Source of the DNA: an uncultured Treponema sp. | Lineage (GTDB): Bacteria > Spirochaetota > Spirochaetia > Treponematales > Treponemataceae | Assembly: GCA_905236315.1 (NCBI GenBank) | Contig: CAJOPO010000379.1 | Span: forward strand, 1-5,664 | DNA: 5,664 nt | Direction: 5' to 3' | Shown here: positions 5,583-5,664 of the stretch, in pieces | How the letters are laid out: each line of letters starts with the position of its first letter | Numbering within the stretch: the stretch's first letter is position 1 | Notes under the pieces: generated by a model | The model's database searches: none | What the model was told of the DNA's origin: nothing | The model's input: only the letters and a program-made list of their open reading frames with translations | Position numbers and translations under genes: made by a program

Positions 5583-5664
5583 TCTAAAAAAAGCCGATAT
5601 AATGATATTTTTAAAAGTACACTTATCTCTTCTTAGCAAAATCTTATATAAAATATATGCCTTA
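5583..5664. other. AT-rich upstream region without a supported gene
   Basis: These 82 bases are very AT-rich. A TATAAT on the plus strand (5598-5603) has no matching -35 box, and a weak A/T-only hairpin occurs near 5646-5658. I see no gene, terminator or regulatory site I can defend. The AT-rich DNA could act as an upstream promoter element. Confidence 0.4.

Noticed and set aside
5572..5603. Two plus-strand TATAAT boxes suggesting a divergent promoter
   Set aside because: Neither has a recognisable -35 box at 16-18 nt, such hexamers are expected by chance in DNA this AT-rich, and no divergent gene is visible.
5646..5658. A/T-only inverted repeat upstream of the promoter
   Set aside because: Five A-T pairs around a 3-nt loop would be too weak for a terminator and are expected by chance here.

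Overview
The window holds most of a compact division and cell wall (dcw) cluster, all on the minus strand. Read in the direction of transcription (right to left), the order is mraZ, rsmH (mraW), ftsL, murF, ftsW, ftsQ (divIB) and the first 69 codons of ftsA, which runs off the left edge. There is no mobile element, CRISPR array, tRNA or rRNA, and no terminator between the genes. Almost all the sequence is coding. The only gaps are 16 nt before ftsA, 48 nt between mraZ and rsmH, and the promoter end at the right.

The DNA is AT-rich (roughly one third GC by eye). The order is the ancestral dcw order with ftsI, murE, mraY, murD, murG, murC and ddl missing. From memory this matches the Treponema arrangement (mraZ-mraW-ftsL-murF-ftsW-ftsQ-ftsA-ftsZ) and differs from Borrelia, where mraY sits between murF and ftsW. 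I therefore suspect a low-GC treponeme or related spirochaete. This is inference from gene order and protein style, not a database match.

The right end carries the control region. A strong sigma-70-type promoter (TTGACA, 16-nt spacer, TAAAAT; 5555-5582) runs directly into five TGG-type repeats at an exact 10-bp period (5506-5555). They look like the TGGGN direct-repeat operator bound by MraZ, so mraZ probably represses its own operon. The fifth repeat ends exactly at the ATG that best fits the MraZ family start (5505). The GTG at 5526 would open the frame seven codons earlier but lies across the boundary between the third and fourth repeats.

Downstream, the genes are tightly linked: TAATG junctions at rsmH/ftsL and murF/ftsW, ATGA at ftsL/murF, an 8-nt overlap at ftsW/ftsQ, then a 16-nt gap with a strong Shine-Dalgarno before a TTG start for ftsA. 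The products serve one process. RsmH methylates 16S rRNA. MurF completes the peptidoglycan pentapeptide precursor. FtsW polymerises lipid II at the septum. FtsL and FtsQ are membrane scaffold and regulator proteins of the divisome. FtsA tethers FtsZ to the membrane. I found no previously undescribed system. The best observations are the operator array, the pared-down cluster and several family-motif variants.
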